From: Cellulosimicrobium arenosum
GTDB taxonomy: Bacteria; Actinomycetota; Actinomycetes; Actinomycetales; Cellulomonadaceae
Assembly: GCF_014837295.1 (NCBI RefSeq)
Contig: NZ_JACYHB010000005.1
Span: forward strand, 62,001 to 126,000
Length of the DNA stretch: 64,000 nucleotides
Direction of reading: 5' to 3'
Positions 24,825-33,927 of the stretch are shown here, piece after piece (within the stretch, counting starts at the first letter, position 1; each line of letters opens with the position of its first letter). A model generated the notes under the pieces. It made no database searches and was not told where the DNA came from. It saw only the letters and a program-made list of their open reading frames with translations. Made by a program: the position numbers and the translations under genes.

Positions 24825-26729
24825 TCAGCCGGCGATCTCCGCAGCCTCGAGCCACGCCGCCTCGAGCTCGTCCTTCTCCGCGGCGAGCGTGCGCAGCTCC
24901 GCGTCCAGGCCCGCGACCGCCTCGTAGTCGGTCGCCTGCGCGGCCAGCCGGTCGTGCAGCCGCGCCTCGGCCTCGGCGATCTTCGTCAGGCGCCGCTCGA
25001 TGCGGTTGATCTCCTTCTTCGCGGCGCGGAGTTCGGCCGCGGACGGGCCCGGCGTCGCGGCGGGCACGCCGTCGGGATCCAGCGCACCGCCGGTCCCCGA
25101 GGTGCCGGCGTCCGACGGCGCCCCCGCGGTCGAGGCCGGCCCCGCCGCGGCGAGCGCGGCGTTGCGCAGCGCGAGGTACTGCTCGACGCCGCCGGGCAGG
25201 TCCCGGATGCGGCCGTCGCCGAGCAGGGCGACCTGACGGTCGGCGACGCGCTCGAGCAGGTACCGGTCGTGCGAGACGACGACCAGGGTGCCGGGCCAGC
25301 CGTCGAGCAGGTCCTCGAGCGCGGCGAGCGTGTCGGTGTCGAGGTCGTTGGTGGGCTCGTCGAGGAGGAGCACGTTCGGCTCGGCCACGAGGAGCCGCAG
25401 GAGCTGGAGGCGGCGGCGCTCGCCACCGGACAGGTCGCGCACGAGCGTCTGGGAGCGCTCGCGCGTGAAGCCGAGCCGCTCGACGAGCTGGGACGCCGTG
25501 AGCTCCTTGCCGTCGACGACGACCGAGCGCTTCTCGCTCTCGATCACCTGGACGACCCGCAGGCCCGCGATGTCGTCGAGCTCGTCGACGTCCTGGGTGA
25601 GCTCCGCGACCTGCACGGTCTTGCCACGCTTGACGCGCCCGGACTCGGGCTCGCGGCGCCCGGCGAGCAGTGCGAGGAGCGTCGTCTTGCCGGCGCCGTT
25701 CACGCCGACGACGCCGTACCGGTCGCCCGGGCCGAGGCGCCAGGTGACGTCGTCGAACAGCACGCGGCGGTCGCCGCCCGCACTCTCCGCCGTATGCCCG
25801 GCACCCGGAGCCACGGGCCGCGCGGGGACCGTCACGGTGACGTCCTCGAGGTCCAGCACGTCCTTGCCGAGCCGCTTGGTCGCGGTGCGCGTGAGCTCCG
25901 TCGTGTCGCGCGGCGCGGGGACGTCGGCGATGAGCGCGTTCGCGGCGTCGATCCGGAACTTCGGCTTGCTCGTGCGCGCAGGCGCGCCACGGCGCAGCCA
26001 CGCGAGCTCCTTGCGCAGCAGGTTGTTGCGCTTCTCGGCGGTGACCGCCGCGGTCCGCGCCCGCTCGGCGCGCGCGAGCACGTACGCGGCGTACCCGCCC
26101 TCGTAGCCCTCGATCGCGCCCGACCCGTCGCCGCGCACCTCCCACATCCGCGAGCACACCGCGTCGAGGAACCAGCGGTCGTGCGTCACGACCACGAGCG
26201 CGCCCCGCGCACCCGGCCGCGCGAACCGCGAGCGCAGGTGCTCCGCGAGCCACGCGACGCCCTCGACGTCGAGGTGGTTGGTCGGCTCGTCCAGGAGCAG
26301 CACGTCGTGGTCGGCCACGAGCAGCGCCGCGAGCGCGACGCGGCGCCGCTGGCCGCCGGACAGCGTGTCCGCCGAGGCGTCGAGGTCGAGGTCGGCGAGC
26401 AGCCCGTCGTGGACCGCGCGGATGCTCGCGTCCGACGCCCACGCGTGCGTCTCGGAGTCGCCGTGCACGAGGTCGCGGATGGTCGCGCCCGTCCCGACGT
26501 CGTCGCGCTGGTCGAGCAGACCGGCCCGCAGGCCGCCCACCCAGGTGACCCGGCCGGCGTCGGGCTGCTGCGTCCCGGCGACCAGGCGCAGGAGCGTCGA
26601 CTTCCCGGCGCCGTTGGGGCCGACGATGCCGACGCGGTCGCCGTCGTCGAGACCGAGCGAGACGTCGTCGAGCAGGGTGCGCGTGCCGACGGTCAGGGAG
26701 ATGCCGTCGACGCCGAGAAGGTGTGCCAC
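24825..26729 (-). CDS. ABC-F family ATPase (Uup/EttA type)
   Basis: This 634-residue soluble protein has two ABC domains, Walker A GPNGAGKS and GVNGAGKT. Signatures are LSGGQRRRVALAALL and LSGGERRRLQLLRLL, with two LLLDEPTNHLD/LLLDEPTNDLD Walker B motifs. Between them is the P-site-tRNA-interaction linker (about 240-290), and a C-terminal coiled coil (about 560-634) resembles Uup. ABC-F proteins act on the ribosome in translation control or antibiotic protection. GTG 26729 has TACGCT ending 6 nt upstream, suggesting a leaderless mRNA; it is divergent from the esterase gene. Whether it gives resistance or is a housekeeping factor is open. Confidence 0.93.
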   Translation of the reverse strand: MAHLLGVDGISLTVGTRTLLDDVSLGLDDGDRVGIVGPNGAGKSTLLRLVAGTQQPDAGRVTWVGGLRAGLLDQRDDVGTGATIRDLVHGDSETHAWASDASIRAVHDGLLADLDLDASADTLSGGQRRRVALAALLVADHDVLLLDEPTNHLDVEGVAWLAEHLRSRFARPGARGALVVVTHDRWFLDAVCSRMWEVRGDGSGAIEGYEGGYAAYVLARAERARTAAVTAEKRNNLLRKELAWLRRGAPARTSKPKFRIDAANALIADVPAPRDTTELTRTATKRLGKDVLDLEDVTVTVPARPVAPGAGHTAESAGGDRRVLFDDVTWRLGPGDRYGVVGVNGAGKTTLLALLAGRREPESGRVKRGKTVQVAELTQDVDELDDIAGLRVVQVIESEKRSVVVDGKELTASQLVERLGFTRERSQTLVRDLSGGERRRLQLLRLLVAEPNVLLLDEPTNDLDTDTLAALEDLLDGWPGTLVVVSHDRYLLERVADRQVALLGDGRIRDLPGGVEQYLALRNAALAAAGPASTAGAPSDAGTSGTGGALDPDGVPAATPGPSAAELRAAKKEINRIERRLTKIAEAEARLHDRLAAQATDYEAVAGLDAELRTLAAEKDELEAAWLEAAEIAG

Positions 26730-26817
26730 CCGACGAGCGTAGGCGCCCGGCACGTCGGACGAGGAATCCGTCGAGGCAGGTGGGAGCATCACGCCGACGC
26801 AGCGGTAGGGTCCGGGC

Positions 26818-27915
26818 ATGCCGCTGTTCGACCTGCCGCTCGCCGATCTCGAGGCCTACTCCCCCACCATCGACGAACCGGCCGACCTCGACGCGTTCTG
26901 GACGACGACGCTCGCCGAGTCCCGGGAGGCGGGCGGGGAGCTCGCCGAGACGGTGCGGCTCGAGCGGGTGGACGCCGGGCTCCCCCTCGTCGTGGTCGAC
27001 GACATGACGTTCCCCGGGTTCGGCGGTCACGCGATCAAGGCCTGGCTCGTGCGGCCGGCCGACGCGGCCCGCGCGGCGGTGACCGGGGACGGGCCGCCGC
27101 TGCCCGCTGTCGTCGAGTTCATCGGGTACGGCGGTGGGCGAGGGCTCGCGCACGAGCACCTGACCTGGGCGAACGCCGGGTACGCCCACCTCGTCGTCGA
27201 CACGCGCGGCCAGGGCAGCCGCTGGGGCGCGGGCGGCGGGACGCCCGACCCGGTCGGGTCCGGACCGGCCGTGCCCGGCTTCCTCACGCGAGGCCTGGCC
27301 GATCCCCACGACCACTACTACCGGCGCGTCTTCACCGACGGCGTGCGCGCCGTCGACGCGATCCGCTCCCTGCCCGGGATCGACCCGGCGCGCGTCGCCG
27401 TGGCCGGGATCAGCCAGGGTGGCGGCATCGCGGTCGCGGTGGCGGGTCTCGCCGACGGCCTGGCCGCGGCGACGCCGGACGTACCGTTCCTCTCGCACTA
27501 CCGCCGCGCCGTCGAGATCACCGACCGCGACCCGTACGGGGAGATCACGCGGTACCTCGCCGTCCACCGAGGTGCGGAGGAGGAGGTGTTCCGCACGCTC
27601 TCCTACGTGGACGTCGCTCTCCTCGCACGCCGCGCCACGGCCCCCGCGCTGTTCTCCGTCGGGCTGATGGACCTCACGTGCCCGCCGTCCACGGTGTACG
27701 CGGCGTACAACGGCTGGGGTGCCGCCTCGGCCGCGCCCCACGGCGCGGGCGACACGGGCGGCGTCACCGGCGGTGGCACGAGCGGCACGGTCGACCGGGC
27801 GATCGACGTCTACCGCTTCAACGACCACGAGGGCGGGCAGGGCTACCGGTTCGCACCCCAGCTCGCGTGGCTACGCACCCACCTGCCGCACGAGAACCCG
27901 CACCCCGCGGGATAG
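26818..27915 (+). CDS. Acetyl-xylan esterase / cephalosporin-C deacetylase-like hydrolase
   Basis: This 365-residue alpha/beta hydrolase belongs to the AXE1 (CE7) family. The FWTTTLAESR N-terminal helix, FIGYGGGRG oxyanion region and DTRGQGSRW are family hallmarks. The triad is visible as Ser199 (GISQGGG), Asp285 (GLMDLTCPPS) and His337 (NDHEGG). No signal peptide is present, so it acts inside the cell, removing acetyl groups from imported xylo-oligosaccharides or similar esters. A Gly-rich insertion of about 25 residues sits between Asp and His. TAGGGT ends 6 nt before ATG, suggesting leaderless expression. Confidence 0.93.
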   Translation: MPLFDLPLADLEAYSPTIDEPADLDAFWTTTLAESREAGGELAETVRLERVDAGLPLVVVDDMTFPGFGGHAIKAWLVRPADAARAAVTGDGPPLPAVVEFIGYGGGRGLAHEHLTWANAGYAHLVVDTRGQGSRWGAGGGTPDPVGSGPAVPGFLTRGLADPHDHYYRRVFTDGVRAVDAIRSLPGIDPARVAVAGISQGGGIAVAVAGLADGLAAATPDVPFLSHYRRAVEITDRDPYGEITRYLAVHRGAEEEVFRTLSYVDVALLARRATAPALFSVGLMDLTCPPSTVYAAYNGWGAASAAPHGAGDTGGVTGGGTSGTVDRAIDVYRFNDHEGGQGYRFAPQLAWLRTHLPHENPHPAG

Positions 27916-27972
27916 CACTGCGAGCCCGAGACGGGAACCTGGTCCCGGCCGGGATCCCGGCACGGCGACGCG

Positions 27973-28941
27973 CTACCTCAGGTTGCCGGGACGCTCTCTG
28001 GACGCGCGGGGGACGACGCGCGCTCCCGCCGCGGGCGCCGTCGTGCAGTAGACGGCGTCGCACGCGTCCTCGGCGGTCCAGTGCGCCCCGATGGCCAGAG
28101 CGTGCTGGCGGCTGCGCGCCAGCGCGGCGACCGTCGGGCCGGAGCCGGAGACGATCGCCCCGAGCGCGCCGGCGTCGAGCGCGAGGTCGATGGTCCGCCC
28201 GAGCGCCGGGCGCAACGAGATCGCGGCGTCCTGCAGCTCGTTGTGCAGGGTCTGCCCCAGCCCCACCGGGTCGCCGGCGCGCAGCGCCTGCATGAGCGCG
28301 GTGTCGTCGGCCAGCTCGAGCTCGGACGCCGCGGCAGCGGACTCGTCGAACGCCCGGAACACCGCAGGGGTCGACAAGCCCTCCCTGCTGGCGGCGAACA
28401 CCCAGTGGAACTCGCCGCGGACCATCGCGGGCGTCAGCGCGTGCCCGCGCCCCGTACCCACCGCGGTGTGCCCGACGAGCCCGAACGCGACGTCGGACCC
28501 GAGGCCTGCCGCCAGCTCCAGCAGCTCGGAGCGGGGCACGTGCGTCTCCCACAGCGCGTCGCACGCGACGAGCGCCGCGGCGGCATCGGCGGAGCCCCCG
28601 GCCATGCCTCCCGCGACAGGCACCTCCTTGACGATCTCCAGCCGGACGTCCGGGTCGATGCCGACGTGGGCGGCCAGCGCCTCGGCCGCGCCCCACGCGA
28701 GGTTGGATCGGTCGGTCGGGACGAGCTCGGCCTGCAGACCGGTCACGCCGAGCGACACGCCCGCGCCCGCGGGCACCTGGTGGGCCACGACCTCCTCGCT
28801 CAGCCCGACCGCCTGGAAGATCGTCACGAGCGGGTGATACCCGTCGTCCTGCAGCGCGCCCACGCGGAGCGACAGGTTGACCTTCCCCGGCGCGCGCACG
28901 CGGACCGACGGCAGCGGCGCTGCCGTCAGGTGCGGACTCAC
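27973..28941 (-). CDS. ispE: 4-(cytidine 5'-diphospho)-2-C-methyl-D-erythritol kinase
   Basis: This 322-residue GHMP kinase of the non-mevalonate isoprenoid pathway phosphorylates CDP-methylerythritol. Motifs are [14 protein letters not shown] near the N-terminus, the ATP loop [18 protein letters not shown] (about 110-127), and [14 protein letters not shown] near the C-terminus. GTG 28941 gives a GTGA overlap with the rsmA stop, so the two are translationally coupled, the usual rsmA-ispE pair. Confidence 0.96.
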   Translation of the reverse strand: MSPHLTAAPLPSVRVRAPGKVNLSLRVGALQDDGYHPLVTIFQAVGLSEEVVAHQVPAGAGVSLGVTGLQAELVPTDRSNLAWGAAEALAAHVGIDPDVRLEIVKEVPVAGGMAGGSADAAAALVACDALWETHVPRSELLELAAGLGSDVAFGLVGHTAVGTGRGHALTPAMVRGEFHWVFAASREGLSTPAVFRAFDESAAAASELELADDTALMQALRAGDPVGLGQTLHNELQDAAISLRPALGRTIDLALDAGALGAIVSGSGPTVAALARSRQHALAIGAHWTAEDACDAVYCTTAPAAGARVVPRASRERPGNLR

Positions 28942-29804
28942 GCGCCCACCATGGCGAGGCTCTCGGCGATCCGGGCGAAGTCCTGCACGTCCAAGGTCTC
29001 GCCGCGCGCCTGCGGGTCGACGCCCGCCGCCTCGAGCACGACCGTGGCGGCGGCCGACGACCCGGTGATCCCCGCGAGCGCGGAACGCAGCATCTTGCGC
29101 CGCTGGGCGAACGCGGCGTCGATCACGGTGAAGACCTCCTCGCGCGACGCGGTCGTGACGGGAGGCTCGCGCCGGTCGAGCGCGACGAGCGCGGAGTCGA
29201 CGTTCGGGACGGGCCAGAAGACGGCACGCCCCACGGTCCCGGCACGCCGGGCCGACGCGTACCACGCGGCCTTGACCGACGGGACGCCGTAGGTCCGCGA
29301 GCCCGGGCCGGCAGCGAGCCGGTCCGCGACCTCGGACTGGACCATGACGAGCACCCGCTGGAGCGAGTCGAACCGTTCGAGGAACGTGAGCAGCACCGGC
29401 ACGGCCACGTTGTAGGGCAGGTTCGCGACGAGCGCGGTGGGCGGTGGGCCGGGCAGCTCCACGACGTCCAGCGCGTCCGCGCCGACCACCTCGAGCCGGT
29501 CGCCCAGGTCGGGCACGTGCGCCGCCACCGTCGTCGGGAGCTGGCGCGCGAGCACCGGGTCGATCTCGACCGCGACGACGCGGGCCCCCACCTCGAGGAG
29601 GCCGAGCGTCAGCGAGCCCAGCCCCGGGCCGATCTCGACGACGCGCTCCCCCGCGGTCACGCCCGACGTCCGGACGATCTTGCGGACCGTGCCTCCGTCG
29701 TGCACGAAGTTCTGCCCGAGCGTCTTCGTCGGGCGCACGCCGAGGCGCCCCGCCAGGTCGCGGATCTCGGCCGGACCCAGCAGGGCGCCTCGCGTGTCGT
29801 TCAT
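28938..29804 (-). CDS. rsmA: 16S rRNA (A1518/A1519-N6)-dimethyltransferase
   Basis: This 288-residue KsgA/RsmA protein dimethylates two adjacent adenines in helix 45 of 16S rRNA. It shows [22 protein letters not shown] motif [17 protein letters not shown], motif VAVEIDP and the catalytic [15 protein letters not shown] 29804 is used; TAGGCT lies 8 nt upstream. It overlaps ispE by 4 nt and is separated from the upstream rpf gene by a very strong hairpin. Confidence 0.97.
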   Translation of the reverse strand: MNDTRGALLGPAEIRDLAGRLGVRPTKTLGQNFVHDGGTVRKIVRTSGVTAGERVVEIGPGLGSLTLGLLEVGARVVAVEIDPVLARQLPTTVAAHVPDLGDRLEVVGADALDVVELPGPPPTALVANLPYNVAVPVLLTFLERFDSLQRVLVMVQSEVADRLAAGPGSRTYGVPSVKAAWYASARRAGTVGRAVFWPVPNVDSALVALDRREPPVTTASREEVFTVIDAAFAQRRKMLRSALAGITGSSAAATVVLEAAGVDPQARGETLDVQDFARIAESLAMVGA

Positions 29805-29833
29805 GATCGCCCAGCCTACCGACTGCCCGGACG

Positions 29834-29874
29834 CGCCGAGGGGCGGGGCGCAGTGCGCGCCCCGCCCCTCGGCG
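29834..29874 (-). terminator. 18-bp perfect stem terminator after rpf1
   Basis: Arms at 29834-29851 and 29857-29874 (CGCCGAGGGGCGGGGCGC and its complement) pair perfectly over 18 bp with a 5-nt loop, 19 bp after the rpf1 stop. It should end rpf1 transcription and separate it from rsmA-ispE. Confidence 0.75.
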
Positions 29875-29892
29875 TCGTTCCTCGTGGTCGGC

Positions 29893-31233
29893 TCAGCGCA
29901 GCCCGAGCTTGGCCGAGCACGCGGGCCACTGGCCCCAGCCCGACTGTGCCTGGAGCTTCTTGGCGAGCCGCGTCTGCTCGGCGGCCGAGTTCTCCGACGG
30001 GAGACCGGAGCCGCCCATGGCGTGCCACGTCTGTGCCGAGAACTGGTACAGGCCGTAGTAGCCGTTGCCGGTGTTCGTCGCCGGGTTGCCGCCGGACTCG
30101 CACTGGGCGAGCTGCGCCCAGACGCCCGCGGGCGCGGACCCCGTGGCCTTGGGGGCGGGTGCCGGGGAGGACGAGCCCGACGACGACGAGCCGGACGAGT
30201 CGGACGACGAGTCGGACGAGCTCGACGAGGTGCTCGGCGCGGGCTCGGGCTCCGGCTCGGGCTCCGGCGCGGGACGCGCCTTCGTGCCCTCGACGACGAT
30301 CTTGTCGACGGGCTTCGTGGTCACCTTCGCCGAGAGCTTCTCGCGGGACTCCTCCTCACCGTCCACCGTGGTGACCGAGTACACGGTCGTGTGGACGCCC
30401 TTCTTGCCCTCCTGGGTCACGACGGGCCCGAGGTCGGCGTAGCGGGAGTCGTCCTTCTTGGTGACGGTCTCGAAGTCGATCTTCTTGGTCTTCTTCTCGT
30501 CCTCGACCTTGACGCGCTGCACGACGAGCGACACGTCCGGCTCGTCGGCGGGTGCGTCGTCGTCGCGCACCACGTGCACGCGGTCGAGGTCGGCGAGGAC
30601 GACGCCCTGCTGGTCGAGGATGCCGTCGATGCCGACGCTGCCGTCGGGCGCGACCTTCGTCTCGCCGTCGGCGACGACGTTCACGGGGCCGTCCGCCTCG
30701 AGGCGGATCGGCAGGGACGCGCGCTCGCCGGAGCGCGACGCCACGAGACGCACGTCGCTGCCGCGGGAGGACAGGGTGGTCAGGGCCTCGTCCGCGTCGA
30801 GCGCGGTCAGCCAGACGGAGTCGTCCTCGCCGTCGATCTGGACGGGCACCTCGCGCCCGTAGCGCACGACGACGTCGCTCCCGCCGCGCAGCGCGGCGCC
30901 GGACGCGGGGACCACGAGGTCGTGATCGTCCACGCTCACGCCCTGCTCCTCGAGGAGGCCGTCGACGGAGCCGGCAAAGGTGGAGACGGTGGTGATCTCG
31001 CCGTCGACGTCGAGCTCGACGGTCTTGTGGGCGCTGGCGTAGGCGACACCGCCGGTGGCAAGGAGGGCGACGGCGGTCGCGCCGGCGACGATCGGCCAGC
31101 GGCGACGGCGGGCCGTCGGGGTCGAGGCGGCTGCTGCCGGCGTCTCGACCGTGGGGTCGAAGAGGGTCTGGGTGGAGTCGGTGCTCTGTGGAGCTCCGGC
31201 CGCGTCCGCGGTCCGTCGGAAGGGATTGTTCAC
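29893..31233 (-). CDS. rpfB: Resuscitation-promoting factor, RpfB type
   Basis: This 446-residue exported muralytic enzyme starts at GTG 31233 ([13 protein letters not shown]). Order: cytoplasmic Ser/Thr/Pro segment, signal-anchor helix [20 protein letters not shown] (about 50-70), three DUF348 ubiquitin-like modules (about 75-245), a G5 domain (about 255-335), a disordered Glu-Pro/Ser-Asp linker, and the Rpf domain (about 370-446) with [20 protein letters not shown] carrying the catalytic Glu. It cleaves peptidoglycan glycan strands and can stimulate growth from dormancy. The location next to rsmA-ispE is the conserved rpfB site. A candidate regulated promoter and a ~260-nt leader lie upstream. 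Confidence 0.93.
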   Translation of the reverse strand: MNNPFRRTADAAGAPQSTDSTQTLFDPTVETPAAAASTPTARRRRWPIVAGATAVALLATGGVAYASAHKTVELDVDGEITTVSTFAGSVDGLLEEQGVSVDDHDLVVPASGAALRGGSDVVVRYGREVPVQIDGEDDSVWLTALDADEALTTLSSRGSDVRLVASRSGERASLPIRLEADGPVNVVADGETKVAPDGSVGIDGILDQQGVVLADLDRVHVVRDDDAPADEPDVSLVVQRVKVEDEKKTKKIDFETVTKKDDSRYADLGPVVTQEGKKGVHTTVYSVTTVDGEEESREKLSAKVTTKPVDKIVVEGTKARPAPEPEPEPEPAPSTSSSSSDSSSDSSGSSSSGSSSPAPAPKATGSAPAGVWAQLAQCESGGNPATNTGNGYYGLYQFSAQTWHAMGGSGLPSENSAAEQTRLAKKLQAQSGWGQWPACSAKLGLR

Positions 31234-31493
31234 TCGGGTCCAGTCGTCGAGGGGCCCGGGCACGGATGCTCGACGGCGCGTGCGCACCACCCGTGGCCTC
31301 GGCGCGCGTGCGCACCGTGCCGCCCGCCTCCGCAGGGACGGGCACCACAAGGTCTCGAACAGCCGATCCGGCTACCGGCGACGCCTCGACACCCCTTCCC
31401 CAGGGTCCGACGGCGACGCATCGTCCGCGCGATCGTGCACCGTGCTCCACCGACCGGTCCGGTCCGTCGAAGGTGCGCTCACACATCGGGCGA
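31234..31493 (-). promoter_or_regulatory. Long 5' leader of rpf1
   Basis: If the promoter at 31528-31500 is used, transcription starts near 31493 and leaves an untranslated leader of about 260 nt. It is GC-rich with several possible stems. Actinobacterial rpf leaders sometimes carry a c-di-AMP (ydaO-type) riboswitch, but I could not match the conserved core by eye, so no class is assigned. Confidence 0.4.
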
Positions 31494-31495
31494 CG

Positions 31496-31528
31496 ATCGA
31501 CCGTAACCGATCCGTTATCGAAGTCCAA
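31496..31528 (-). promoter_or_regulatory. rpf1 promoter with direct-repeat box
   Basis: On the minus strand TTGGAC (31528-31523), a 17-bp spacer and TACGGT (31505-31500) form a near-ideal promoter. Between and into the -10 lies ATAAC-N6-GTTAC (31518-31503), a direct repeat with 11-bp period. The 23 bp at 31496-31518 are identical to the rpf3 promoter at 38222-38244. An OmpR-type regulator such as MtrA is a candidate binder. Confidence 0.6.
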
Positions 31529-31630
31529 CCCCTGGCGCGATATGTTCGGAGGTTCTGTCCGAGTATCTCCGTGAATGTCGGAGCAGTCTCCACGCACTCC
31601 TCACGAGCGGGTCGCACGACCCGACGGCCG

Positions 31631-32049
31631 TCACGCGCGCCCCGCCGCGCGAGCAGCTCGCTCGCCCGCGCGCTCGAGGACCACGCGCAGCTCCGGCGGG
31701 TCGATCACGGTCAGCCGACGGCGCGCAGGCTCGTCGACCCGTCGTGCGAGCGATACTCCACGCGCAGCCCGACACGATCGCGCACGGCGGTCGCGACGTC
31801 GGTCAGGACCTGCGGGTCGACCGTCGGCCCTCCCGCCGGAACGCTCACCAGGGCTGCGCGCAGCGCGTCGGCGCCCGTGGCCCCGGGCGTCGAGCGCACC
31901 TCGTACCCGAGCAGCCGCAGCCGCTCGACGTCGTTGCGCACCGTGCGCGTCGTCACACCCAGCCGGCCCGCCAGCTCGGGCCCCGTCCAGGTCGGGCGCG
32001 ACGGCAGCAGCGCGAGCAGCCGCAGGAGGCGGACGGAGGTGTCGAGCAC
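31631..32049 (-). pseudogene. Broken WYL/YafY-type regulator
   Basis: Starting at GTG 32049, LDTSVRLLRLLALLPSRPTW, then LGVTTRTVRNDVERLRLLGY form the N-terminal HTH of a YafY/WYL-domain regulator, normally about 310-330 residues. The central part is missing: after a short linker the frame jumps to VDPQVLTDVATAVRDR and the WYL-like LRVEYRSHDGSTSLR, then reaches a stop at 31711. The family's C-terminal end (TVIDPPELRVVLERAGERAA) continues in another frame to 31631. So at least one large internal deletion and one frameshift are visible. It is divergent from the intact VOC gene at 32190. Confidence 0.75.
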
Positions 32050-32189
32050 GGCTCCATCCTCCGGCACCGACGCGGAAAGAGGAACCGAAGGTTCCGCAAA
32101 GGCTCGTAGCGTCGCGCTCACGGCCGAGAAGCCGTGCACGGCGAGGGCGCAGACCCGCCCGCGCACGAGACCACGCGAGGGAGACGAGC

Positions 32190-32603
32190 ATGCTGCGAGG
32201 GATGGCGACGCTGAACCTGTGGGCGGACGACCTGGAGGCCGCCTCGGCCTGGTACACGGCCGTCCTCGGCCGCGAGCCCTACTACGTGGTCCCGGGCGGC
32301 TACGTGGAGTTCCGCGTCGGGGACCACGAGCACGAGCTGGGGATCATCGCGCGCTCGTACTCGCCGCACCCCCAGCCCGACGCACCGGGGGGCGCTGTCG
32401 TCAACTGGCACGTCGGCGACGTGCGGTCGTCGTTCGCCCGTCTCCTCGAGCTGGGTGCGACCGAGTACGAGGGAGTCGTCGAGCGTGGGAACGGCGAGGG
32501 GTTCGTCACCGCAGCCGTCGTGGACCCGTTCGGCAACGTCCTCGGCATCATGGAGAACCCGCACTACGTGCGCATGCTCACGCGAGCCGACGACGTGAGG
32601 TGA
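32190..32603 (+). CDS. VOC (glyoxalase/dioxygenase) family protein
   Basis: This 137-residue protein has two beta-alpha-beta-beta-beta modules: MATLNLWADDLEAASAWYTA, FRVGDHEHELGIIA, then VVNWHVGDVRSSFARLLELG and VVDPFGNVLGIMENPHY. Metal-ligand-like His and Glu residues are present. GGGAG precedes ATG 32190 at good spacing. A broken WYL regulator is divergent from it, so its original control may be lost. Reaction unknown. Confidence 0.88.
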   Translation: MLRGMATLNLWADDLEAASAWYTAVLGREPYYVVPGGYVEFRVGDHEHELGIIARSYSPHPQPDAPGGAVVNWHVGDVRSSFARLLELGATEYEGVVERGNGEGFVTAAVVDPFGNVLGIMENPHYVRMLTRADDVR

Positions 32604-32619
32604 CGGAGGCTGCGACCCG

Positions 32620-33861
32620 TCAGTACCAGCCCACGGCCACCGAGTGCGACCAGGCGGAGCACGGTGTCCCGTAGCGGCCCTCGACGTAGCCGAGGCCCCA
32701 CGTGATCTGGGTCGCCGGGTTGGTCCGCCAGTCGGAACCCGCGCTCGCCATCTTCGACCCGGGCAGCGCCTGCGGGATCCCGTACGCGCTCGAGGACGGG
32801 TTGTCGGCATCGACGCGCCAGCCGCTCTCCTTGGCCCAGAGCTTGTCGAGGCACGAGAACTGGTCGTCCCCCCAACCCCGTTGCGCTGCCAGCGACCGGG
32901 CGATCGCGCGAGACGAGCCGGGGTCGACCGAGACCGAGACGTCCATCGTGCCGATCTTGATGATCTCGTCGCGCGGCTCGACGGTCACGACCTGCGCGAG
33001 CACCGTGCGAGACACCTCCGCGCCGCCGAGGGTCTCGACGGAGTACGTCGTCGTGGCCTCGCCCACGTGGCCCGACTGCACCACGACCCGGTGGCCCTCC
33101 GGCAGGTTGGGGTCCTCCACCTCCTCGGTCTCGAACGGCAGGACCTCGGTCGAGGTGTCCGACGTCGCCGCGGCCCGGCTCACGAGGACGAGCATGCCGT
33201 CGACGGCGGCGGCGTCGAGCGGCGCGGACGTGCTGTCGCCCTCGGCCAGCGTGATCCCCGCCTGGGCGAGGGCACCCCGGACCGTGGCCTCGGGTGTCGT
33301 GATGGGCATGACCACACCGTCCACGGCGACGCGCACGGTCTTGAGGGTCGAGACGCGGATCGGCTCGCGGCCCAGCTCCTGGGAGCGCGAGACGTCGGTG
33401 ACGGCGTTCTCCGCGCGCGGTCCGAGGTAGGTCAGGAGCTCTCCCACCGTCTGCGCGGTCGTGGTGATCGTCTGCTCGCGGCCGTCGATCTCGAGCGTGA
33501 CGTCCTGGCTCGAGCGCACGAGGATCGTTCCGCCGTCCCGGGCCGGGTCGTCGAGCGCCGGCTCGACGAGATCCTCGGGCGCGACCGAGACGTCCTGGTA
33601 GTCGAGCACCTGGGCGACGGTCCGGCCGTACGCCGAGACCTGGTGGACGTCACCGTCGACGTCGAGGACCACGCTCTTGTGCATCGTCGCGAAGGCCCCG
33701 ATGACCCCGAGGAGGGTGACGACGACCGCCCCCTGTGCCACGACGCGCTGCATGCGGCGGCGCACGGTCCCGTCAGGTGCGAGCACGCGGCGTTCCCTCC
33801 TGGGCGGGTCGGACTCCCTCTGCGGGCCCGACGCACGGGTGCGTGACGTCGAACGGTGCAC
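32620..33861 (-). CDS. G5/DUF348 protein with lysozyme-like C-terminal domain (Rpf paralogue 2)
   Basis: This 413-residue exported protein has a signal-anchor VVAQGAVVVTLLGVIGAF (about 40-57), three DUF348-like modules (about 60-240) and a G5-like domain (about 245-320). The C-terminal domain, LDKLWAKESGWRVDADNPSS and GIPQALPGSKMASAG, ends WGLGYVEGRYGTPCSAWSHS. That end resembles the aggregation-promoting-factor C-terminal-like or transglycosylase fold rather than the compact Rpf domain. The Glu of KESGW is the likely catalytic acid. It is probably a peptidoglycan hydrolase. GTG 33861 follows a TACGGT -10. It sits downstream of tatD, part of the expanded rpfB locus. Confidence 0.88.
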   Translation of the reverse strand: MHRSTSRTRASGPQRESDPPRRERRVLAPDGTVRRRMQRVVAQGAVVVTLLGVIGAFATMHKSVVLDVDGDVHQVSAYGRTVAQVLDYQDVSVAPEDLVEPALDDPARDGGTILVRSSQDVTLEIDGREQTITTTAQTVGELLTYLGPRAENAVTDVSRSQELGREPIRVSTLKTVRVAVDGVVMPITTPEATVRGALAQAGITLAEGDSTSAPLDAAAVDGMLVLVSRAAATSDTSTEVLPFETEEVEDPNLPEGHRVVVQSGHVGEATTTYSVETLGGAEVSRTVLAQVVTVEPRDEIIKIGTMDVSVSVDPGSSRAIARSLAAQRGWGDDQFSCLDKLWAKESGWRVDADNPSSSAYGIPQALPGSKMASAGSDWRTNPATQITWGLGYVEGRYGTPCSAWSHSVAVGWY

Positions 33862-33875
33862 GAGGCACCGTGTCG

Positions 33876-33904
33876 ACCGTAGCGGACGCGGGCGCCCGGG
33901 TGAA
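33876..33904 (-). promoter_or_regulatory. Candidate rpf2 promoter
   Basis: TTCACC (33904-33899), 17 bp and TACGGT (33881-33876) on the minus strand give a start a few bases before GTG 33861. The -10 hexamer is the same as at rpf1 and rpf3, but the ATAAC-N6-GTTAC repeat is absent here. Confidence 0.5.
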
Positions 33905-33921
33905 ACCTCCGGTTCACCCGG
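33896..33921. terminator. Hairpin between tatD and rpf2
   Basis: CCGGGTGAA (33896-33904) and TTCACCCGG (33913-33921) form a 9-bp perfect stem with an 8-nt loop just after the tatD stop. It overlaps the candidate rpf2 -35 box, so it may be a tatD terminator or an operator for rpf2. Confidence 0.5.
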
Positions 33922-33927
33922 TCGCGG

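Noticed and set aside
24508-28295. Long open frames over 1100 codons on both strands around the ABC-F and esterase genes
   Set aside because: They are shadows of the ABC-F and esterase genes, which have clear family motifs in other frames.
31234-31493. c-di-AMP (ydaO) riboswitch in the rpf1 leader
   Set aside because: Expected from knowledge of other rpf genes, but the conserved core could not be matched by eye; left as a search to run.
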